Notes: generated by a model not told the origin, from the sequence alone. Counted from the first letter of the stretch, positions 9,971 to 21,596 are shown. The stretch: DNA of 64,000 nucleotides from Citrobacter freundii (GCF_011077955.1 NZ_JAALBX010000004.1:186001-250000), one strand, 5' to 3'. Made by a program: numbers and translations.

Positions 9971-12693
9971 TGTTGAGCCTCCTGCAGATTCACAAGACGC
10001 GCACCGGCCAGTACTGGCGCGATACCCGGCAAGCCCATCGGTAAGCCGACCTGCCCTGCCGTCAGCCCTTCAGAGATAACCAGCGGTAACGTTACGGTTT
10101 GGCCGTCGTAGTTAAAGGAAATTCTCGCGCCCGCATTCACGCCAAGCTTCGCGGCATCGGCCGGGTTAAGCTTGATGTAGGGTTGCGGCATGCGGCTCTG
10201 GAAGACCGGCGCGCGCTGCGACATTTCATCGCTGCCGAACAGGTGGTAGTAAGGCGCGATACGCCACTGCCCTTCCTGAGCCTCGAATCCTGCCGGTACG
10301 TCGCTGAAGTAGCCAAAGCCCGTCTCTGACGCTTCAATCAGACGCACGCCCGGATCGCCGTGACGCAGTTTACCGCCCACTTCGTCCTGGAATTTGTTCC
10401 AGGCCTGCGGGGAGTTCCAGCCTGGCGCCCAGGCAAACGGCACTTGCGAACGCGGCGCGTCAGGATGGTTGTTCCCTTCCATCGAGAAGGCGAACATGGT
10501 GTCTTTATCCTGCGGCTGACGCGGCTCATGCACACTGATATTGGCGCGCATTGCGGTACGACCACTGTAGCGGTGAGGTTCACGAGCGAGCTTCTGACCA
10601 CGAATACGGAAAGACGCGTCCGGCGCGGCGTTTTTAATGCCCGCGAGCTGCGGCAGGTGTTCTACCACGGCGTCAATAACATGGTCGAGCTGCGTCCAGT
10701 CCACTTCACGGCTTTTCACCGTGCTGTGCAGAGAATGCAACCAACGCCAGCTTTCCAGCATGATTACACTGCTGTCATAGTAAGACGGCTCATAAACCTG
10801 GAAGAAGCGCTGCGCGCGGCCTTCGTTGTTGATGACGGTGCCGTCGCTCTCGGCAAAGCTTGCCGTAGAGAGCACCAGATGCGCTTTATCCATAATAGCC
10901 GTGCGCTGATGATCGATAACCATCACCAACGGCGCTTTGCTAAGCGCTGCGTCAACGCGGGCCGCAGAAGCGTGGCGGTGGAGATCGTTTTCCAGCACGA
11001 CAACCGCGTCGGCAGCACCCGTTTCCAGCTCGTTCAGCGCGTCGTCAAGCGAACCGCCGCCAATCATACCAAGGCCCACGCTATTGACGGCGCGCGCGAT
11101 CATGGTGATCCCCACGTCCGCGCCGCGGCCTTTGAGCGCCTTCGCCACGTTGGCTGCGGCATGAATCACATCAGCGCTGCCTGCGTTGGTTCCGGAGATA
11201 ATCAACGGTTTTTTCGCACCAGCCAGCGCCTGGACTATCACGTCAATCTTGTTTTGCAGATCGCGTTCAATACCCTCAACCGCCGGGGCGCTGCTATCAA
11301 GCCCGTGAGCAATGGCGAAACCTAAACGCGCCTGATCTTCAACCGGCGCGCGATAGGTCCACGCGGCAATATCGTCAAGACGGGTGTTATCGACGTTGGT
11401 CACGAACAGCGGGTGTTTTGCGCGCTGACCAATGTTCAGGATGGCCGCAATCTGCCAGTCGGCTACTTTCTGCGCCGCCGCCATTTCACGTGCTTTCCCT
11501 TTCACCGCCTGACGCACCGCTAACGCAGCGCGCGCGCCAGTCTGGGTAAGGTCTTCGCCCAGAATCAACACCGCATCGTAGGATTCGATTTCACGCAGAG
11601 CCGGGGTGTGAATGCCGCTGTTACGCAGCACGTCGAGCATGAGCTCAAGACGTTGCTGTTCGCCTGCCGCAATGCCGGTGTAGAAGTTTTCCGCGCCCAC
11701 CAGTTCGCGTAGCGCGAAGTTGCTCTCAACGCTTGCGCGCGGAGAACCAATACCGATCACCTTCTTCGACTGGCGCAGAATGTCCGCCGCCCCCTGCATT
11801 GCCTGCTCGGCATTCAGGGTGATCCAGTCATCGCCACGGCGCTGAACAGGTTGACGTGGACGGTCTTTCAGATTGACGTAGCCATAACCGAAACGACCAC
11901 GGTCGCACAGGAAGTAGTGGTTCACGGTACCGTTGTAACGGTTTTCGATACGACGCAGTTCGCCATAACGTTCGCCAGGGCTTGTGTTGCAACCCAACGA
12001 GCACTGCTGACAGATACTCGGTGCGAATTGCATATCCCATTTACGGTTATAACGCTCGGAGTGCGTTTTATCGGTGAACACGCCGGTCGGGCAAATCTCT
12101 ACCAGGTTGCCGGAGAACTCGCTTTCCAGCACACCGTCTTCCGGACGACCAAAGTAGACGTTGTCATGTGCGCCATAGACGCCCAGATCTTCGCCGTCGG
12201 CATAATCTTTGTAGTAACGCACGCAGCGGTAACAGGCGATACAGCGGTTCATCTCATGAGAGATAAACGGACCGAGATCCTGATTACGGTGAGTACGTTT
12301 GGTAAAACGATAGCGGCGGAAGCTATGACCGGTCATGACCGTCATATCCTGAAGGTGGCAGTTGCCGCCCTCTTCACAAACCGGGCAATCGTGCGGGTGG
12401 TTAGTCATCAACCACTCGACCACGCTTTCACGGAATTGCTTCGCTTCTTCGTCATCAATGGAAATAAACGTGCCATCGGTGGCGGGTGTCATACATGACA
12501 TCACCAGACGACCACGGGTATCTTCCGCATTTTGATATTGCTTCACCGCACACTGGCGGCAAGCCCCAACGCTCCCCAGCGCTGGATGCCAGCAAAAATA
12601 AGGAATATCAAGACCCATAGAGAGACAAGCTTCAAGCAGGTTGTCCGCTCCATTGACCTCGTATTCTTTGCCGTCTACATGAATCGTAGCCAT
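9967..12693 (-). CDS. nuoG: NADH:quinone oxidoreductase subunit G
   Basis: 908 residues from the chosen ATG. Order: N-terminal 2Fe-2S domain (C-x10-C-x2-C around residues 34-48), HxxxC/CxxC 4Fe-4S motifs ([25 protein letters not shown]), then CQQCSLGC (the extra cluster N7 motif), and a long molybdopterin-oxidoreductase-like domain. It carries most Fe-S clusters of the peripheral arm. An ATG nine bases earlier (12702) is possible, but the GGAAG motif is spaced about ten bases from 12693 and almost touches 12702. It follows nuoF after a 212-base spacer holding an ERIC element. Confidence 0.96.
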   Translation of the reverse strand: MATIHVDGKEYEVNGADNLLEACLSMGLDIPYFCWHPALGSVGACRQCAVKQYQNAEDTRGRLVMSCMTPATDGTFISIDDEEAKQFRESVVEWLMTNHPHDCPVCEEGGNCHLQDMTVMTGHSFRRYRFTKRTHRNQDLGPFISHEMNRCIACYRCVRYYKDYADGEDLGVYGAHDNVYFGRPEDGVLESEFSGNLVEICPTGVFTDKTHSERYNRKWDMQFAPSICQQCSLGCNTSPGERYGELRRIENRYNGTVNHYFLCDRGRFGYGYVNLKDRPRQPVQRRGDDWITLNAEQAMQGAADILRQSKKVIGIGSPRASVESNFALRELVGAENFYTGIAAGEQQRLELMLDVLRNSGIHTPALREIESYDAVLILGEDLTQTGARAALAVRQAVKGKAREMAAAQKVADWQIAAILNIGQRAKHPLFVTNVDNTRLDDIAAWTYRAPVEDQARLGFAIAHGLDSSAPAVEGIERDLQNKIDVIVQALAGAKKPLIISGTNAGSADVIHAAANVAKALKGRGADVGITMIARAVNSVGLGMIGGGSLDDALNELETGAADAVVVLENDLHRHASAARVDAALSKAPLVMVIDHQRTAIMDKAHLVLSTASFAESDGTVINNEGRAQRFFQVYEPSYYDSSVIMLESWRWLHSLHSTVKSREVDWTQLDHVIDAVVEHLPQLAGIKNAAPDASFRIRGQKLAREPHRYSGRTAMRANISVHEPRQPQDKDTMFAFSMEGNNHPDAPRSQVPFAWAPGWNSPQAWNKFQDEVGGKLRHGDPGVRLIEASETGFGYFSDVPAGFEAQEGQWRIAPYYHLFGSDEMSQRAPVFQSRMPQPYIKLNPADAAKLGVNAGARISFNYDGQTVTLPLVISEGLTAGQVGLPMGLPGIAPVLAGARLVNLQEAQQ

Positions 12694-12778
12694 AGTCAGC
12701 ATGCTTCCAGTTATCTCAGTTCAAGACTGAGCGTTAATCAAATTTCGTTTTACACATCATCGAATACTGCTTCGTAGT

Positions 12779-12841
12779 GGGCGGTTTTTGTCTATCCAGT
12801 GACTTACTTGTATAAGCTTCTGGAGATTAACTTAACCGCCC
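12779..12841. repeat. ERIC (IRU) intergenic repeat between nuoF and nuoG
   Basis: Read on the minus strand, the core at about 12789-12832 has AATC-CCAG-AGCTTA then AAGTAAGT-ACTGG, the diagnostic central palindrome of enterobacterial repetitive intergenic consensus elements. The outer arms GGGCGGTT (12779-12786) and AACCGCCC (12834-12841) are perfectly complementary. Imperfect symmetry continues outward to roughly 12765-12865, so the full element may be about 100-127 bases. It lies within the transcribed nuo operon and could fold in the mRNA between nuoF and nuoG. Confidence 0.8.
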
Positions 12842-12905
12842 TTCGCATCATGCATGATTCTGTGTAAGCGCTACTTTCGCGTCTCTTGCTCGTAAGACGG
12901 CAGGA

Positions 12906-14243
12906 TCACCAGCGTGTTTTTAAAAGGTTCGGCTGAATCCCATTAATCAAATGGGTATTGCTGAACGGCTGTTTGATCCCGGCTTCGAATTCGTCGCGGA
13001 AATATTTAATCGCACTTTGAAGCGGCTCGACTGCACCTGGCGCGTGTGCGCAGAAGGTTTTGCCTGGGCCCAGGAAACGGCATAGCTGTTCCAGGGTTTC
13101 GATATCCCCCGGCTGCCCTTCCCCGCGCTCCAGCGCACGCAGAATTTTCACGCTCCACGGCAGACCGTCACGGCATGGCGTACACCATCCGCAGGACTCA
13201 CGTGCGAAGAACTCTTCCAGGTTACGTACCAGCGAGACCATGCCGATTTCATGATCGACGGCCATGGCAAGCGCCGTACCAAGACGGCTGCCCGCTTTAC
13301 CGATACTTTCAAATTCCATCGGCAGATCAAGATGGGCTTCGGTCAAGAAATCGGTACCCGCGCCGCCCGGCTGCCAGGCTTTAAATTTCAAGCCATCACG
13401 CATGCCGCCCGCATAATCTTCAAGGATTTCACGCGCCGTGGTGCCGAAGGGTAATTCCCACAGGCCCGGATTTTTCACGCGGCCTGAAAAGCCCATCAGC
13501 TTGGTGCCAGCATCTTTGCTCTTCGAGATATTCTGGTACCACTCCACGCCGTTAGCGAGGATAGCCGGAACGTTGCACAGAGTTTCGACGTTGTTCACGC
13601 AAGTCGGTTTACCCCATACGCCAGAGCTTGCCGGGAATGGCGGCTTGGAACGTGGGTTAGCGCGACGGCCTTCCAGCGAGTTAATCAGTGCGGTTTCTTC
13701 CCCGCAGATATAACGGCCAGCGCCGGTGTGCACAAACAGCTCAAAATCAAAGCCGGAGCCAAGAATGTTTTTACCAAGCAGACCCGCTTCGGTGGCTTCT
13801 GCAATCGCGCGACGCAGACGCTCCGCAGCTTCGATATATTCGCCGCGCAGGAAGATGTAACCCCGGTAGGCTTTGAGCGCGAAGGCCGAAATCAACATAC
13901 CTTCCACCAGCAGGTGCGGCAGTTGTTCCATTAATAAGCGGTCTTTATAAGTGCCTGGCTCCATTTCATCAGCGTTACACAGCAGGTAACGGATGTTCAT
14001 GGATTCATCTTTCGGCATCAGGCTCCACTTCAAACCGGTGGAGAAGCCTGCGCCGCCGCGGCCTTTCAGCCCAGAATCTTTCACCTGGTTGACGATTTCA
14101 TCCGGCGACAAACCGGTCAGGGCTTTACGCGCGCCCTCGTAACCGTTTTTGCTGCGGTATTCCTCAAGCCAGACCGGCTGTTCGTCATCGCGCAAACGCC
14201 AGGTCAGCGGATGGGTTTCCGGAGTACGAGTGACGGTTTTCAT
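12906..14243 (-). CDS. nuoF: NADH:quinone oxidoreductase subunit F (NADH/FMN site)
   Basis: 445 residues. FMN/NADH-binding glycine-rich segments are visible ([16 protein letters not shown] at ~58-73; [14 protein letters not shown] at ~89-102; [23 protein letters not shown] at ~171-193). The N3 4Fe-4S motif is [12 protein letters not shown] at ~349-360 with a later single Cys (TFCAHAPGA). This is where NADH is oxidised. The start overlaps the nuoE stop by four bases. Confidence 0.97.
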   Translation of the reverse strand: MKTVTRTPETHPLTWRLRDDEQPVWLEEYRSKNGYEGARKALTGLSPDEIVNQVKDSGLKGRGGAGFSTGLKWSLMPKDESMNIRYLLCNADEMEPGTYKDRLLMEQLPHLLVEGMLISAFALKAYRGYIFLRGEYIEAAERLRRAIAEATEAGLLGKNILGSGFDFELFVHTGAGRYICGEETALINSLEGRRANPRSKPPFPASSGVWGKPTCVNNVETLCNVPAILANGVEWYQNISKSKDAGTKLMGFSGRVKNPGLWELPFGTTAREILEDYAGGMRDGLKFKAWQPGGAGTDFLTEAHLDLPMEFESIGKAGSRLGTALAMAVDHEIGMVSLVRNLEEFFARESCGWCTPCRDGLPWSVKILRALERGEGQPGDIETLEQLCRFLGPGKTFCAHAPGAVEPLQSAIKYFRDEFEAGIKQPFSNTHLINGIQPNLLKTRW

Positions 14244-14740
14244 TTGTACTGCTCCAGCAGGTCAGGGATTTTCTCCGGCGTGAGGTAAGCATGGGTATCT
14301 TCATCGATCATCATGCTCGGCCCTTTGTCGCAGTTGCCAAGACAGCAAGTCGGCAGCAGGGTGAAACGGCCATCAAAGGTCGTCTGGCCCGGCTTGATTT
14401 GCAGATGCTTTTCAATGGCTGACTGAATGCCCTGATAGCCAGTGATATGACAAACCACGCTGTCGCAATAGCGAATCACATGGCGGCCAACTGGCTGGCG
14501 GAAAATCTGGCTGTAGAACGTGGCGACGCCTTCAACGTCGCTTGCCGGGATGCCCAGCACGTCAGCGATAGCGTAAATAGCCCCATCCGGCACCCAGCCA
14601 CGCTGTTTCTGAACAATTTTCAGCGCTTCAATGGACGCCGCACGCGGGTCTTCGTAGTGGTGCTTTTCGTGCTCAATTGCCTCACGCTCTGCCGCACTCA
14701 GCTCAAAAGCCTCGGTCTGTGGTTGTTGATTCTCGTGCAT
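14240..14740 (-). CDS. nuoE: NADH:quinone oxidoreductase subunit E
   Basis: 166 residues, thioredoxin-like 2Fe-2S protein holding cluster N1a. Ligand cysteines lie in [11 protein letters not shown] (~90-100) and in [17 protein letters not shown] (~128-144). It partners with NuoF and NuoG in the NADH dehydrogenase module. Two bases separate it from nuoCD. Confidence 0.97.
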   Translation of the reverse strand: MHENQQPQTEAFELSAAEREAIEHEKHHYEDPRAASIEALKIVQKQRGWVPDGAIYAIADVLGIPASDVEGVATFYSQIFRQPVGRHVIRYCDSVVCHITGYQGIQSAIEKHLQIKPGQTTFDGRFTLLPTCCLGNCDKGPSMMIDEDTHAYLTPEKIPDLLEQYK

Positions 14741-14742
14741 AA

Positions 14743-16542
14743 TTAGCGATCCACATCAGACATAACAAAATCGATACTACCCAGATAGACGATAAGGTCG
14801 GACACCAGGCTGCCGCGAATCGCAGACGGAATCTGCTGCAGATGCGGGAAGCTCGGGGTACGAATACGCGTCCGGTAACTCATGGTGCTGCCGTCGCTTG
14901 TCAGGTAGTAACTGTTAATACCCTTGGTTGCTTCAACCATCTGGAAAGATTCGTTGGCTGGCATAACCGGGCCCCACGAAACCTGCAGGAAGTGAGTAAT
15001 CAGGGTTTCGATATGTTGCAGCGTGCGCTCTTTCGGCGGCGGCGTCGTCAGCGGATGATCCGCCTTGAACGGGCCTTCCGGCATATTTTTGTAGCACTGC
15101 TCAAGAATACGCAGGCTCTGGCGCAACTCTTCAACTTTGAGCATCACGCGGGTATAGCAGTCGCTAACGCCACCGCCCACCGGTACTTCAAAGTCAAAGT
15201 TTTCATAACCGGAATACGGGCGCGCTTTACGCACGTCAAAGTTAATACCGGTCGCGCGCAGTCCAGCCCCTGTGGTGCCCCACTCCAGCGCTTCTTTCGC
15301 ACCGTAAGCGGCAACGCCCTGAGAACGGCCTTTCAGAATAGTGTTACGCAGCGCTGCTTTTTCGTAAGAATCGAGACGCTTTGGCATCCAGTCTAAGAAT
15401 TCGCGCAGCAGACGTTCCCAGCCTTTCGGCAGATCGTGGGCAACGCCGCCAATACGGAACCAGGCCGGGTGCATACGGAAGCCGGTAATAGCTTCGACTA
15501 AATCATAAATTTTCTGGCGATCGGTAAAAGCAAAGAACACGGGCGTCATAGCGCCAACGTCCTGAATAAACGTCGAAATATAAAGCAGGTGGCTGTTGAT
15601 GCGGAATAGTTCAGAGAGCATAACGCGAATCACGTTTACGCGATCCGGTACGGTTATCCCTGCGAGTTTTTCTACCGCCAGCACATATGGCATTTCGTTG
15701 ACGCAACCGCCGAGATATTCAACACGGTCGGTGTAGGGAATATAGCTGTGCCAGGACTGGCGTTCGCCCATCTTCTCGGCGCCACGGTGGTGGTAACCGA
15801 TGTCCGGCACGCAGTCGACGATTTCTTCACCGTCGAGTTGCAGAATAATACGGAACGCACCGTGCGCAGACGGGTGGTTTGGACCGAGGTTCAGGAACAT
15901 AAAATCTTCATGTTCCGTGCCACGCTTCATGCCCCACTCTTCCGGTTTGAAGGTCAACGCCTCCATTTCCAGATCCTGCTTTTGCTTGGTGAGTTCAAAC
16001 GGGTCGAACTCGGTTGCGCGCGCAGGATAGTCTTTACGCAGCGGGTGGCCTTCCCAGGTGTTCGGCATCATGATGCGCGTCAGATGCGGGTGCCCGGTAA
16101 AGGTAATACCGAACATTTCCCATGTCTCACGCTCATACCAGTTGGCGTTCGGGAACAGTTTGGTCAGCGTCGGCACATTCAGATCGTTTTCTAAAAATGC
16201 CACCTTCAGCATGATGTCGCGGTTGCGATCAAAAGAAATCAGGTGGTAGAAAACGGAAAAATCCGCGGCCGGTAAACCGTCGCGGTGGGTGCGAAGACGC
16301 TCATCCATGCCATGCAAATCAAAGAGCATGACGTAGGGTTTAGGGAGCCGCTTGAGGAAATCAACTACTTCCAGTAATTGTTCACGCTTTACCCATACCA
16401 CCGGTACGCCGGTGCGGGTCGCCTGAACAGTAAAGGCATCCGGCCCAAAACGGTTACGCAGTTCGCCGATAACCGGATCATCGAGATGATCGCGGGTTTG
16501 CCAGGCTGGCAGTACGGCATCTTGCGCAGTTAAATCGGTCAT
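14743..16542 (-). CDS. nuoC: NADH:quinone oxidoreductase fused subunit CD
   Basis: 599 residues from the chosen ATG. The N-terminal ~190 residues are the 30-kDa (C) subunit; the rest is the 49-kDa (D) subunit, including the quinone-site [10 protein letters not shown] motif and the GPNHPSAHG segment. The C/D fusion is typical of enterics. The start at 16542 (MTDLTAQ) has GGTGA five bases upstream. Alternative in-frame starts are 16554 (MVNNM) and 16629, the latter lacking homology. Compared with remembered E. coli NuoCD there is a short DAVLP variation just after residue 7. Confidence 0.95.
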   Translation of the reverse strand: MTDLTAQDAVLPAWQTRDHLDDPVIGELRNRFGPDAFTVQATRTGVPVVWVKREQLLEVVDFLKRLPKPYVMLFDLHGMDERLRTHRDGLPAADFSVFYHLISFDRNRDIMLKVAFLENDLNVPTLTKLFPNANWYERETWEMFGITFTGHPHLTRIMMPNTWEGHPLRKDYPARATEFDPFELTKQKQDLEMEALTFKPEEWGMKRGTEHEDFMFLNLGPNHPSAHGAFRIILQLDGEEIVDCVPDIGYHHRGAEKMGERQSWHSYIPYTDRVEYLGGCVNEMPYVLAVEKLAGITVPDRVNVIRVMLSELFRINSHLLYISTFIQDVGAMTPVFFAFTDRQKIYDLVEAITGFRMHPAWFRIGGVAHDLPKGWERLLREFLDWMPKRLDSYEKAALRNTILKGRSQGVAAYGAKEALEWGTTGAGLRATGINFDVRKARPYSGYENFDFEVPVGGGVSDCYTRVMLKVEELRQSLRILEQCYKNMPEGPFKADHPLTTPPPKERTLQHIETLITHFLQVSWGPVMPANESFQMVEATKGINSYYLTSDGSTMSYRTRIRTPSFPHLQQIPSAIRGSLVSDLIVYLGSIDFVMSDVDR

Positions 16543-16643
16543 ATTGTTCACCATTGCAAATGGTTCTTTGGTGACTGCTGGAGGTGGCCTCGCGCTATTG
16601 TTTATTGATTTGCGAAGGCTTTTCCACATCCAACAGGCGCAAA

Positions 16644-17318
16644 TTAAATCTCGTCAGGAGTACGCAAGTTGGTTACAGCAATGCGTTCGCCACGTTTACG
16701 GTCGCGTTCTGACTGCATATTGGCGCGGTATACACCCTGATCGCCAACTACCCATGACAAAGGACGACGCTCTTTGCCAATAGACTCCTGCAGCAACATT
16801 AACGCTTGCATGTAAGCCTCAGGACGCGGCGGGCAGCCAGGAATATACACGTCTACCGGAATGAACTTATCTACGCCCTGAACCACGGAGTAGATGTCAT
16901 ACATGCCGCCAGAGTTCGCGCAGGCGCCCATGGAGATAACCCATTTCGGCTCCAGCATCTGGTCATATAAACGCTGAATAACCGGCGCCATTTTCGTAAA
17001 GCAGGTGCCAGCCACCACCATCAGGTCAGCCTGACGCGGAGAGGCACGCAATACTTCTGCACCAAAACGCGCTACGTCATGTACGGCGGTAAACGACGTC
17101 ACCATTTCCACGTAGCAGCAGGAAAGGCCAAAGTTATAAGGCCAGATTGAGTTTTTACGACCCCAGTTCACCATGTCGTGTACGGCATTCTCGAGTTTGC
17201 CCATGTACACACTACGATGAACGTGCTGCTCCAGGGGATCGGTAACAATCTCCTGTTTTTGCAGGGGGTAACGGTCATTCTCACCGTTCGGATCTATGCG
17301 GGTGAGCGTATAATCCAT
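16644..17318 (-). CDS. nuoB: NADH:quinone oxidoreductase subunit B
   Basis: 224 residues. Ligands of the terminal 4Fe-4S cluster N2 are in SCCYVEM (~66-72) with further cysteines in GTCFTKMAP and [12 protein letters not shown]2 hands electrons to quinone at the NuoB/NuoD interface. It is about four residues longer than remembered E. coli NuoB, the difference lying near residues 38-48 ([13 protein letters not shown]). 101 bases separate it from the nuoCD start and 15 from nuoA. Confidence 0.97.
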   Translation of the reverse strand: MDYTLTRIDPNGENDRYPLQKQEIVTDPLEQHVHRSVYMGKLENAVHDMVNWGRKNSIWPYNFGLSCCYVEMVTSFTAVHDVARFGAEVLRASPRQADLMVVAGTCFTKMAPVIQRLYDQMLEPKWVISMGACANSGGMYDIYSVVQGVDKFIPVDVYIPGCPPRPEAYMQALMLLQESIGKERRPLSWVVGDQGVYRANMQSERDRKRGERIAVTNLRTPDEI

Positions 17319-17333
17319 CTTAATGCCTCGCTG

Positions 17334-17780
17334 TTACTGCGGATGACGATTAGTGTGACTGCCAGGTTCAGGGTTAATTTGGCTACGACGCGAGCGAGCG
17401 GGCGTCCAGTCCAGCGCACCGATACGCGCCAGGTAAACAAGACCGGCCAGTAACACTAAAATGAAAATTGCGGCTTCTACAAAGCCTACCCAGCCGCTTT
17501 CGCGGATGGAAGTCGACCATGCAAAAAGATACAGGGCTTCTACGTCAAAGATGACGAAGAACATCGCCACCAGGTAGAACTTAGCGGACAGGCGCAGACG
17601 CGCGGTGCCGACGGAGTCGATCCCTGATTCAAAAGGAGTATTTTTCTGCCGACCGCGCGCGCGACCACCAAGAAAAAAGGCTCCCGCCAACATCAGGCAA
17701 CACAGGCCGATGGCGATGATAAGAAAGATAGCGAATGCCCAATGATGAGCGATGACTTCAGTGGATGTAGACATACTCAT
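17334..17780 (-). CDS. nuoA: NADH:quinone oxidoreductase subunit A
   Basis: 148 residues, three transmembrane helices. The conserved loop PFESGID (~51-57) and the second helix [19 protein letters not shown] with its acidic pair (D/E at ~79-81) are present. First gene of the nuo operon, so it carries the 5' leader. Ends with a polar extension ([19 protein letters not shown]) that is slightly different from E. coli. Confidence 0.97.
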   Translation of the reverse strand: MSMSTSTEVIAHHWAFAIFLIIAIGLCCLMLAGAFFLGGRARGRQKNTPFESGIDSVGTARLRLSAKFYLVAMFFVIFDVEALYLFAWSTSIRESGWVGFVEAAIFILVLLAGLVYLARIGALDWTPARSRRSQINPEPGSHTNRHPQ

Positions 17781-18324
17781 TGCTTAACTCTAAAGGTGGC
17801 GTAGTTAATCTCTGCTCTTACTGGCAGATAAACACCACATTGATTCATGGGGAGGAATAAAAAAAAACCGTACAACCACTACCAAAACCGGGCTCAAGCA
17901 GCGAATTGATGGGCTTTTTTACTCCCTTCTATAACCTTTTGTCAACTTTAACAAAAGTATCCTCACATTAATTTACATCAGTACTACATCATTAACATTT
18001 CATGCTGTTAATCCGCATTTTGAGCCTGGCGAATCAAAGATTTCATGTTGTTGAATCGTGTCCGTTGTAGGCACTGTGTAAAAACGCCCCTTTATTTTGG
18101 CAGGATTTCTCAACTATTCCTCCCCCTAAGCAAAGGTATTTTCTTGATCTGAGACACGGTTCTGTTAATTGGCAGGAAAAAATAAGTACAAACGCACGCA
18201 TTTTTTAACATTATGTGCCGTTCCAATCATTTTGAAAGGCTGTTTCGCTTCTGGCGCGTGCTTTGCCGAGGGGCATTACGCGAAAATGTTCATCTTTAAG
18301 CCGCTTGAACCGCCTAAAAACGTG
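17781..18324 (-). promoter_or_regulatory. Upstream/leader region of the nuo operon
   Basis: About 540 bases without a plausible gene between nuoA and the lrhA terminator. It is AT-richer than the coding DNA and, read toward nuoA, includes a run of nine or ten T near 17859-17868. In E. coli the nuo operon has a long leader and promoters controlled by ArcA, NarL, Fis, IHF and LrhA. That is family knowledge; individual binding sites and start points were not assigned here. Confidence 0.6.
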
Positions 18325-18326
18325 CA

Positions 18327-18366
18327 AAAAATAAGCCCCTGATACCATTATAAGCATCAGGGGCTT
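18327..18366 (-). terminator. Intrinsic terminator of lrhA
   Basis: A perfect 11-bp stem, AAGCCCCTGAT (18333-18343) with ATCAGGGGCTT (18356-18366), 12-base loop, followed on the minus strand by ATTTTTT. It starts about 30 bases after the lrhA stop and insulates nuo from lrhA transcription. Confidence 0.88.
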
Positions 18367-18395
18367 GTTTCTAACAATTATCCTTAAGGAGGAGG

Positions 18396-19355
18396 CTAAT
18401 CAAGCGGATCTTCGACGAGTTCGCCCTGCCCTTCCGAAGTAGAACTCTGGTAACCCCACGGATTATAGTGGGTCTGCATAGCCTGAAAGATAATATGGGT
18501 GAGTTCATTCCCGCTTTGCGGATGGCGACAAAGCAGATATTCCGTTTCCGGCAGAATCGGCAACCCTTCGCTCATACCCAGAACGCGCAGTTCAGGGCTC
18601 ATCATTTCAACCGGCCGGGCCGTGATGCCTAAGCCTGCTTTCACTGCAGCGCGAACGGCAGCTAACGTCGAGGCCATATACGAGATGCGCCATGGAATAT
18701 TTTGACTATTGAGATGAGAAATAATCACATCACGATAGGGGCTGGGTTCATCCAGCACGACCAGGGGAACAGGCTCCCCTTTGGGCAGGACAAAATCCGC
18801 CGCGCAGTACCACAGCGTAGGAGAAGTTCGCAGCACCATGCATTCCGCGTTATCCGGTTGCATAGTGGTAATGACTAAATCCACTTCATGCTGCATTAAC
18901 ATCTCTATCATGTAAGGGTTGCGCTTGACCCTGACATCAAGGGAAATCTTCGGATAAACCGAACTAATACGATTCAAAATATAGGGCAGTATCGTGTCTG
19001 CCGACTCGTCAGAAGCGCCGATAGCCAGGGAGCCTTGTATGCTGCTAAACATTAGCGACGTACATGCTTCGTCATTAAAGCGCAGGATCTTACGCGCATA
19101 GCCAAGCAGTTGAATGCCATGCTCTGTAAGCAGTTTATTTCGACCATGACGCGCAAAAAGTTCTTTGCCAACAAGCTGCTCCAGCCGCTGCATCTGCTGG
19201 CTAACCGCTGACTGGGTTCTGCATACTGCTGCTGCGGCTGCTGCAAAGGTGTTCAAATCGGCAACGGCTACAAACGTTCTCAGCAGATCGAGGTCGAGAT
19301 TAAGGATTGGACGATTTGCATTTATCATATTGTTATTCACTATCAGGTTGCTCAT
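18396..19355 (-). CDS. lrhA: LysR-family regulator LrhA
   Basis: 319 residues from the first ATG. The N-terminal winged helix-turn-helix ([36 protein letters not shown], ~23-58) is almost identical to E. coli LrhA and the LysR effector domain follows. In E. coli it represses flhDC motility genes and type 1 fimbriae, affects RpoS levels, and is linked to nuo control. A second in-frame ATG at 19328 (MINANRP) matches the E. coli N-terminus better and may be the true start; neither has a strong ribosome-binding site. The C-terminal ~30 residues diverge from E. coli. Confidence 0.94.
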   Translation of the reverse strand: MSNLIVNNNMINANRPILNLDLDLLRTFVAVADLNTFAAAAAAVCRTQSAVSQQMQRLEQLVGKELFARHGRNKLLTEHGIQLLGYARKILRFNDEACTSLMFSSIQGSLAIGASDESADTILPYILNRISSVYPKISLDVRVKRNPYMIEMLMQHEVDLVITTMQPDNAECMVLRTSPTLWYCAADFVLPKGEPVPLVVLDEPSPYRDVIISHLNSQNIPWRISYMASTLAAVRAAVKAGLGITARPVEMMSPELRVLGMSEGLPILPETEYLLCRHPQSGNELTHIIFQAMQTHYNPWGYQSSTSEGQGELVEDPLD

Positions 19356-20250
19356 GGAGCTGCCCCGGATCTGTTGCTATGTGTTATCGAAGCGTCAGCA
19401 ATTCCATTTGGAACATGAGTCCCTTCAGTAAAATCCACTGGATGAGTAATCCATCGTTCTCGTTTTTCGAAGAGTACATTAAGTCATACATATAGCGACG
19501 TTTTGTCAGCTAAATAATAGATACCGATATAACATACAAATCCTGGAAAAAAATTACCAGTGGCTTAAATCCATATTGGGTAATAATTTTTATTTCGCTT
19601 AAACACAACGAGAAATCCAGTTAAGGAGTGGTACTGCCCAAGACGCTGTTAAAATAAGCTTATTATTACTAAATTAAAATTCCAGTATAAACAAGCAGTT
19701 AAATAGCAAAATCCAGACATTAGCACGGAAAAAGCGATGAAACAGTTAACGGCGCGTGGCCCAATCTCAAGATAATATCCTAAATCACCGTTTTTTTTAA
19801 GCGGCGATGCGGTTTATCTTTCGAATCAAACTTAATAAATCCTAATTTACGAAGGTTCAGTAAATCTGTTTATGTACGCTGACTAACAACTAATAATTAA
19901 CGTTTCTTAATAATTACAAATTAGATTTTGTTTATGGTTAACACATTTCACACAATGAGTGTTCCATAGCGTTCCTTGCATGACAAGAGAAGAAGTTAAA
20001 TAAAATATTCATTTTTACTGAGTATTTGTCCCTATAAATGAGGTTTGCAATCGCCTTTGTAACGAAAAATCCACACTTAAAAAGCATAAACATGCCTACC
20101 TGACGCTATTTACATCCTTCAATAACTACACGAGAAACCATAATCAGAATAATAACCTGACAAATTATAATTTATTGCACCTTTACTCTGCAAAACCTTT
20201 CTCATGCCTTTTTAGTCAACCTTCAAAACCCCTTTGCAGAGGAGTACATT
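19356..20250. promoter_or_regulatory. Long AT-rich intergenic region between lrhA and alaA
   Basis: About 900 bases, strikingly AT-rich compared with the flanking genes and without any convincing reading frame beyond the short candidate at its right end. It must contain the divergent promoters of lrhA and alaA. A long AT-rich gap at this place is also present in E. coli, where LrhA autoregulation, RcsB and H-NS act on lrhA. AT-tracts (for example around 19660-19720 and 19880-19940) fit H-NS binding, but no site can be proven by eye. Confidence 0.6.
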
Positions 20251-20349
20251 GTGCGCATCCGCTTCCATGGCAGGAAGCAAGGCTCACATAAAGGTTTGAT
20301 GAATGTCTCCCATCGAAAAATCCAGCAAGCTCGACAATGTCTGTTATGA
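20251..20349 (+). CDS. Possible 32-residue upstream ORF overlapping the alaA start
   Basis: GTG at 20251 is preceded by AGAGGAG at a six-base spacing, the best ribosome-binding site in this leader. The frame (MRIRFHGRKQ...RQCLL) runs 32 codons and stops at 20347-20349, inside alaA in a different frame. It is very basic, with no recognised domain. If translated it would couple or interfere with alaA initiation at 20303. This may equally be chance; no homologue is known to me. Confidence 0.3.
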   Translation: MRIRFHGRKQGSHKGLMNVSHRKIQQARQCLL

Positions 20350-21517
20350 CATCCGCGGCCCTGTTCTCAAAGAAGCAAAACGGCTCGAAGAGGAAGGGAA
20401 TAAAGTACTCAAATTAAATATCGGAAACCCTGCCCCGTTTGGCTTCGATGCCCCGGACGAGATTTTGGTCGATGTCATTCGCAACCTCCCGACGGCGCAA
20501 GGCTATTGCGATTCAAAAGGTCTGTTCTCTGCCCGTAAAGCTATCATGCAGCATTACCAGGCGCGTGAGATGCGCGATGTGACGGTTGAGGACATTTATA
20601 TCGGCAACGGGGTATCTGAGCTTATCGTGCAGGCGATGCAGGCCCTACTGAATAGCGGCGATGAGATGCTGGTTCCCGCGCCGGATTACCCTTTATGGAC
20701 CGCTGCGGTCTCGCTCTCAAGCGGTAATGCGGTGCACTATCTTTGCGATGAATCCGCAGGTTGGTTCCCGGATCTGGACGACATTCGCGCTAAGATCACG
20801 CCACGCACGCGCGGTATTGTGGTGATTAACCCGAATAACCCCACAGGCGCGGTCTATTCAAAAGAACTGCTGCTTGAGATAGTCGAGATAGCCCGTCAGC
20901 ATAACCTCATCATCTTTGCCGATGAGATTTATGACAAAATCCTCTATGACGAGGCGCAGCATCACTCTATCGCCGCGCTGGCACCCGATTTGCTGACCGT
21001 TACGTTCAATGGGCTGTCCAAAACCTACCGCGTAGCTGGATTCCGCCAGGGCTGGATGGTGCTTAACGGCCCGAAAAAACACGCGAAGGGCTACATTGAA
21101 GGGCTGGAAATGCTCGCCTCGATGCGCCTTTGTGCCAACGTCCCGGCGCAGCACGCCATTCAAACCGCGCTGGGCGGCTATCAGAGCATCAGCGAATTTA
21201 TCTCTCCCGGCGGTCGTCTTTATGAGCAGCGCAACCGCGCATGGGAGCTGATTAATGAGATCCCAGGCGTAAGCTGCGTGAAGCCGCAGGGTGCGTTATA
21301 TATGTTCCCGAAAATCGACAGCAAACGCTTTAATATCCATGACGATCAGAAAATGGTGCTGGATTTCTTACTGCAGGAGAAAGTGCTGTTAGTCCAGGGC
21401 ACCGCTTTCAACTGGCCATGGCCTGACCATGTGCGCATCGTCACGCTGCCGCGTATCGACGATCTGGAAATGGCTATCACCCGCTTTGGGCGATTCCTGA
21501 ACCATTACCATCAGTAA
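20303..21517 (+). CDS. alaA: Glutamate-pyruvate aminotransferase AlaA
   Basis: 404 residues, PLP-dependent class I aminotransferase. The Schiff-base lysine is in [16 protein letters not shown] (around residue 240), the PLP-phosphate/ring contacts are in [10 protein letters not shown] and [11 protein letters not shown], and IGNGVSELI holds the glycine-rich turn. It is the main alanine-forming transaminase in E. coli. The start has AAAGG eight bases upstream. It follows the long leader and is co-directional with yfbR. Confidence 0.96.
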   Translation: MSPIEKSSKLDNVCYDIRGPVLKEAKRLEEEGNKVLKLNIGNPAPFGFDAPDEILVDVIRNLPTAQGYCDSKGLFSARKAIMQHYQAREMRDVTVEDIYIGNGVSELIVQAMQALLNSGDEMLVPAPDYPLWTAAVSLSSGNAVHYLCDESAGWFPDLDDIRAKITPRTRGIVVINPNNPTGAVYSKELLLEIVEIARQHNLIIFADEIYDKILYDEAQHHSIAALAPDLLTVTFNGLSKTYRVAGFRQGWMVLNGPKKHAKGYIEGLEMLASMRLCANVPAQHAIQTALGGYQSISEFISPGGRLYEQRNRAWELINEIPGVSCVKPQGALYMFPKIDSKRFNIHDDQKMVLDFLLQEKVLLVQGTAFNWPWPDHVRIVTLPRIDDLEMAITRFGRFLNHYHQ

Positions 21518-21596
21518 AGCGCTTTCGGGGGAAGGTTTGCATCTTCCCCCAACACCTCGCACAATGGCACTCTTTCGTCGCAAGAGACCGCCTGAA

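Noticed and set aside
10360-11325. 321-codon open frame opposite nuoG
   Set aside because: Antisense shadow with low-complexity Arg/His-rich composition; nuoG is fully conserved through the region.
19765-19790. Possible RcsAB box (around AAGATAATATCCTAAA) upstream of lrhA
   Set aside because: RcsB control of lrhA is known in E. coli, but the match to TAAGAATATTCCTA is poor and AT-rich DNA gives many such chance hits.
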